A stretch of 64,000 nt of DNA from JASLQO01 sp002327525 (GTDB lineage Bacteria; Pseudomonadota; Gammaproteobacteria; Pseudomonadales; Azotimanducaceae), in contig JASLQO010000011.1 in the NCBI GenBank assembly GCA_030744435.1, positions 1 through 64,000 of the forward strand. The letters run 5' to 3'. The notes below the pieces were generated by a model. The model had not been told where the DNA came from. It ran no database searches and saw nothing but the letters and a program-made list of their open reading frames with translations. A program made the position numbers and the translations under genes. Below, piece by piece: positions 60,620 to 64,000 of the stretch; within the stretch, counting starts at the first letter, position 1; every line of letters begins with the position of its first letter.

Positions 60620-61039
60620 ATGAAATATCTACACACGATGGTGCGCGTCAGCGACCTCGATGCGTCCATCGAATTCTACTGCGGCCAACTGGGCCTCACG
60701 GAACTGCGCCGTTTCGAGGTGGAAGCCGGACGATTCACGCTGGTGTTTCTGGCCGCCCCCGGTGACGAGAGCGCACAGGTCGAATTGACCTACAACTGGG
60801 ACCCGCAACCGTACGACGGCGGGCGCAACTTCGGACACCTCGCTTACGAGGTAGACGACATCTATGCCCTGTGCCAGCACATGATGGATGCAGGTGTGAC
60901 CATCAACCGGCCTCCCCGCGACGGACGCATGGCTTTCGTACGTTCCCCTGACGGCATTTCCGTGGAGCTGCTCCAGAAAGGGGACGCGCTGCCACCCTCA
61001 CAACCCTGGGAATCGATGCAAAACATCGGCGAGTGGTAA
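60620..61039 (+). CDS. gloA: Lactoylglutathione lyase (glyoxalase I)
   Basis: A 139-residue VOC-fold enzyme that converts the methylglyoxal-glutathione adduct to S-lactoylglutathione. Metal ligands fit the family: His in MKYLHTMVRVSD, Glu in QVELTYNW, His in FGHLAYEVDDIY and Glu in GISVELLQKG. YCGQLGLTELRRFEVEAGRF is also typical. Length equals E. coli GloA (135) plus a short tail. A glutathione S-transferase-like gene follows, consistent with thiol-based detoxification. Confidence 0.93.
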   Translation: MKYLHTMVRVSDLDASIEFYCGQLGLTELRRFEVEAGRFTLVFLAAPGDESAQVELTYNWDPQPYDGGRNFGHLAYEVDDIYALCQHMMDAGVTINRPPRDGRMAFVRSPDGISVELLQKGDALPPSQPWESMQNIGEW

Positions 61040-61194
61040 ACCGGGACGACCCGGACCGCCTCACGATGCCGTCGCACAGCGGTGGCATGCCGGTGCCGCA
61101 GTTGCTACCCTGCCGGCGCGTGAGAATTAACCCTGATGTAGTAATCCTGCGTGAGCTCAAACGCGTTATGACGAGCAACCTTAGGGAGAGATGC

Positions 61195-61806
61195 ATGAAG
61201 TTCTATAATTCACTGGGCCCGAATCCACAGGTAGTGCGCATGTTCGCAGCCGAGAAGGGCATGGACCTCGACACCGTCGAAATAGACATCATGGCCGGCG
61301 AAAACCGCCAGGCGCAATACATGTCCAAGAATCCGGCCGGTCAGATGCCGTGCCTGGAACTCGACGACGGGAGTAACCTATCCGAGATTACCGCAATCTG
61401 CGAATATCTCGACGAAGTCGGTCCGGGTGCCTCGCTGATAGGCGATTCGCCGGAACAGCGTGCCGCCACCCGTATGTGGACACGGCGAGTAGACCTCAAT
61501 ATCTGCGAAAACATGGCCAACGGCTTCCGCTACGCGGAAGGGTTGCCCCTGTTCAAGGATCGTATCAGCACGATTCCGGAGGCCGCGGAAGGCCTCAAGC
61601 AGATCGCGCGCGAAAGACTGGGTTGGCTCGACGGGCTCATCTCCGGACGCGAGTTCATCGCCGGTGACTCAGTGAGCCTCGCCGATGTGTTGCTGTTCTG
61701 TTTCCTCGCCTTCGGCAAGACCATCGGCCAACCGTACGACGAGGGGCTGGCCAACCTGCACGCCTGGTACCAGCGCATGGAGACTCGGCCCAGCGCATCT
61801 GCCTGA
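61195..61806 (+). CDS. Glutathione S-transferase family protein
   Basis: A 203-residue protein. ATG 61195 has AGGGAG upstream: MKFYNSLGPNPQVVRMFAAE. The N-terminal thioredoxin-like domain ends with NPAGQMPCLELDDGSNLSEI (cis-Pro and the Ser contacting the glutathione gamma-Glu). The helical C-terminal domain includes EFIAGDSVSLADVLLFCF with the conserved N-capping Asp. It follows gloA by 155 bases. Specific substrate unknown. Confidence 0.92.
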   Translation: MKFYNSLGPNPQVVRMFAAEKGMDLDTVEIDIMAGENRQAQYMSKNPAGQMPCLELDDGSNLSEITAICEYLDEVGPGASLIGDSPEQRAATRMWTRRVDLNICENMANGFRYAEGLPLFKDRISTIPEAAEGLKQIARERLGWLDGLISGREFIAGDSVSLADVLLFCFLAFGKTIGQPYDEGLANLHAWYQRMETRPSASA

Positions 61807-61971
61807 TTCCGCGCCGTTTATGCGCTGGGTCACGAAAATATGCTCCGATCAGCGCTATGTTCGGCTAATCGGCCGTGGGTAGATGGTTCACACCCGGCCA
61901 AACGATGTGTTACCATCGGTAGCACTTTTCACGGCCCCAGGGAAGCGGCCGTGACCCATCACGGAATCTCT

Positions 61972-63150
61972 ATGCGCACCACATATTTCACTGCCCTCGT
62001 CATCGCTATTGCGCTCGCTGCGTGGCTGGTCTCCGGCCAATGGAACTCCAGCGAACTGCCCGAACACACGACGCTAGCAGAGCAGAATCGCGAAAGCACG
62101 GTGAAGAGCGAAGATCGGACTCCCACCCGGGTACGTGCCAGGGTGATTCACGCCGAACCCCAGTTTCAACAGGTGCTCGTGCGCGGAAAAACCGAAAACA
62201 AGCGTACGGTTCAGGTGCGTAGCGAGATCGCAGGGCGTGTCGTCGAACGGCCCGTGGAGCGCGGAACCGTCGTCGACGAAGGTGATCTGCTGTGCCGCGT
62301 GTCCGTTGACGATCGTATTGCGGGTCTCACGGAAGCGCAGGAAGCGCTCAGGCAGGCGCGCATCGAATATCAGGGCAGCCTGGAACTCAAAGAAAAGGGC
62401 TTCCAGTCCGAGACCGCCATCGCCCAGACACGTGCACGCCTGGCCTCGGCACAGGCCCAGGTCAAGCGCCGCCAGCTGGATGTGGAACGCACGCGCATTC
62501 GCGCACCGTTTTCTGGCATCGTCGAAGACCTGCACCAGAACGTGGGTGACTACCTGACACCCGGCGCGGGTTGTGTCACGCTGGTCGACCTGGATCCCAT
62601 GTTGCTCATCGGCCGCGTATCGGAACGTGATGTGCTCAACGTGACGCTCGCGCAAACCGCCACCGGCAAACTGTCCGATGGCCGGACAGTGAGCGGCCCC
62701 ATCACCTTCATCGGCCAGCAGAGCGATCCCGCAACGCGAACGTACGCGATCGAGGTGCAGATCCCGAATTCGGACTTTATGCTGCGCAGCGGCATCACCA
62801 CCGAGTTCAGCATTCCCGTCAACGAGGTAATGGCCCAAAAAATCAGCCCATCGTTGTTCGCCCTCGATGACGAAGGCCAGATCGGGGTTCGCACGATCAA
62901 TGAACGCAGCGTGGTGGAATTCTACATCGTGGACATGGTTCGCGATGACCACGACGGTGTGTGGGTGAGCGGTCTGCCGGAAGTGACCACGCTGATCACC
63001 GTGGGCCAGGAACTGGTGATGCCGGGTGAGACCGTGGAAATCGAATTCGAGGCCAGCCTCGAGATGCATGCGGAAGCACCACCGCCACAGTCGAGTCTCT
63101 CGCGTACACTCAGCGTGGAAACGCCCTTGGGCCCCTACACCGGCCACTGA
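61972..63150 (+). CDS. RND efflux periplasmic adaptor (membrane fusion protein)
   Basis: A 392-residue HlyD/AcrA-type adaptor. N-terminal anchor YFTALVIAIALAAWLVSG; lipoyl halves VQVRSEIAGRVVERPVERGT and RIRAPFSGIVEDLHQNVGDY around a coiled hairpin of about 60 residues; beta-barrel with VEVQIPNSDF-like strand. ATG 61972 is used; GTG 61951 with GGGA upstream would add seven residues. The pump follows 20 bases later. It is a different branch from the adaptor at 22293. Confidence 0.92.
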   Translation: MRTTYFTALVIAIALAAWLVSGQWNSSELPEHTTLAEQNRESTVKSEDRTPTRVRARVIHAEPQFQQVLVRGKTENKRTVQVRSEIAGRVVERPVERGTVVDEGDLLCRVSVDDRIAGLTEAQEALRQARIEYQGSLELKEKGFQSETAIAQTRARLASAQAQVKRRQLDVERTRIRAPFSGIVEDLHQNVGDYLTPGAGCVTLVDLDPMLLIGRVSERDVLNVTLAQTATGKLSDGRTVSGPITFIGQQSDPATRTYAIEVQIPNSDFMLRSGITTEFSIPVNEVMAQKISPSLFALDDEGQIGVRTINERSVVEFYIVDMVRDDHDGVWVSGLPEVTTLITVGQELVMPGETVEIEFEASLEMHAEAPPPQSSLSRTLSVETPLGPYTGH

Positions 63151-63170
63151 TCGTCTGAGACGACGAAGCC

Positions 63171-64000
63171 ATGAACTCTTTCATCGACGCGGCCATCAAC
63201 CGGGCACGCACCACCCTGCTGATCATGGCGATGGTGGTGATCGCCGGTCTAATCGCCCGTGCAGCCATCCCGGTGGAAAACGACCCTCGCATCGAGGTGC
63301 CGTTTTTCATCATCAATATCCTGCACGAGGGCATCTCCCCCGAGGATGCCGAACGCCTGCTGGCAATGCCGCTCGAAATCGAGCTGCGCACCGTAGAGGG
63401 CGTGAAGGAGTTCACCTCGTATGCCTCCGAGGGCTTCGGCACGGTGATGGTGGAGTTCGATGCAGACTACGATCTCGACACCGCCCTGATGGATGTACGC
63501 GAGGCGGTCGATCGTACTAAACCGGAACTACCGAGCACCGCAGAAGAACCCATCGTCCGTGAGGCGAACACCGACGACTTCCCGATCCTCCAGGTCAACC
63601 TGGTGGGCGAGGACGTTCCTGAACGGGTGCTCTACAACCTCGCCATCGAGCTACGGGATGCCATCGAGGGCATACCCAATGTGCTGGACGCAGAGATCCA
63701 GGGTCACCGCGAGGAGCTGCTCGAAGCCGTGATCAATCCGCGCGAGCTCGAGGCTTATCAGATTTCCAATGAAGAGCTCATTTCTACCATCATGCGCAAC
63801 AACCGGCTGATTCCGGCCGGCAGTCTCGACACCGGACAGGGCCGCTTCGCGGTAAAGGTACCGAGCGTGATCGAGGAAGCGCGCGATATCTTCGATCTGC
63901 CGGTGCGCGCAAGCGGCGATACGGTGGTGACACTCGACGACATCGCCACGATCCGCCGCACATTCAAGGACCGCACCAGCTACGCACGCGTCAACGGCAA
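63171..64000 (+). CDS. RND efflux transporter permease (cut by window end)
   Basis: The first 276 residues of an RND pump: TM1 (TTLLIMAMVVIAGLIARAAI), then the first periplasmic porter domain (NDPRIEVPFFIINILHEGIS, PEDAERLLAMPLEIELRTVE, GFGTVMVEFDADYDLDTALM). The remaining roughly 750 residues lie outside the window. It is paired with the adaptor at 61972. No regulator is adjacent. Confidence 0.94.
   Translation, partial: MNSFIDAAINRARTTLLIMAMVVIAGLIARAAIPVENDPRIEVPFFIINILHEGISPEDAERLLAMPLEIELRTVEGVKEFTSYASEGFGTVMVEFDADYDLDTALMDVREAVDRTKPELPSTAEEPIVREANTDDFPILQVNLVGEDVPERVLYNLAIELRDAIEGIPNVLDAEIQGHREELLEAVINPRELEAYQISNEELISTIMRNNRLIPAGSLDTGQGRFAVKVPSVIEEARDIFDLPVRASGDTVVTLDDIATIRRTFKDRTSYARVNG

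Overview
The window comes from an aerobic Gammaproteobacterium. Diagnostic blocks are pheS-pheT-ihfA-merR directly behind infC-rpmI-rplT, a class I fumarase, UvrB, PdxH, and many acyl-CoA, SDR and MDR enzymes. A marine or host-associated lineage is my inference from gene content and from the number of decayed genes; no rRNA is present to place it. No transposase, integrase, phage gene or CRISPR array was seen.

Layout. 1-4450: end of a membrane protein, a DUF3604 lipoprotein, a small membrane protein, a DsbA/HCCA-isomerase-like protein and an exported protein. 4500-8400: tRNA-Pro(GGG), a DUF3108-like exported protein, an octaheme-TPR lipoprotein and a 63-aa protein. 8480-14030: housekeeping operon on the minus strand, with an ATC start for infC and an attenuator-like hairpin before pheS. 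14700-19900: tRNA-Val(GAC), pdxH, a 47-aa membrane protein, an acyl-CoA synthetase and uvrB. 19975-20502: a protein with a long acidic Glu/Ala repeat tail. 21459-26657: a FadR-type GntR regulator with its probable operator, translationally coupled to an RND efflux pair. 26679-35400: crotonase, MATE pump, acyl-CoA dehydrogenase, SDR, M81 (MlrC) and MDR genes among several pseudogenes. 35384-38743: a propeller-amidohydrolase fusion. 39649-46478: a tight operon of three molybdenum-hydroxylase subunits, a MoaD/ThiS-like protein, a ThDP-dependent enzyme and an acyl-CoA dehydrogenase. 46951-54779: MDR, crotonase, fumarase, MDR, M19 dipeptidase, MerC-like protein and two exported split-barrel-like proteins. 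54950-58545: a stretch rich in gene remnants plus a carbonic anhydrase, a DUF4019 and a DUF1330 protein. 58561-64000: M48-TPR protease, glyoxalase, GST and a second RND pair cut by the window end.

Two themes stand out. First, the six-gene molybdenum hydroxylase / MoaD / ThDP / acyl-CoA dehydrogenase operon looks like an undescribed catabolic unit and is the best candidate for a new system. Second, at least a dozen genes are broken by nonsense codons, frameshifts, truncations or internal deletions (KorA-like, PPOX, SDR, methyltransferase, DAHP synthase, vWA, TonB receptor, three GNATs, OPRT-like, DUF3012), which suggests ongoing genome erosion. TAG still ends intact genes here, so the amber codons in the broken genes are more simply mutations than recoding.
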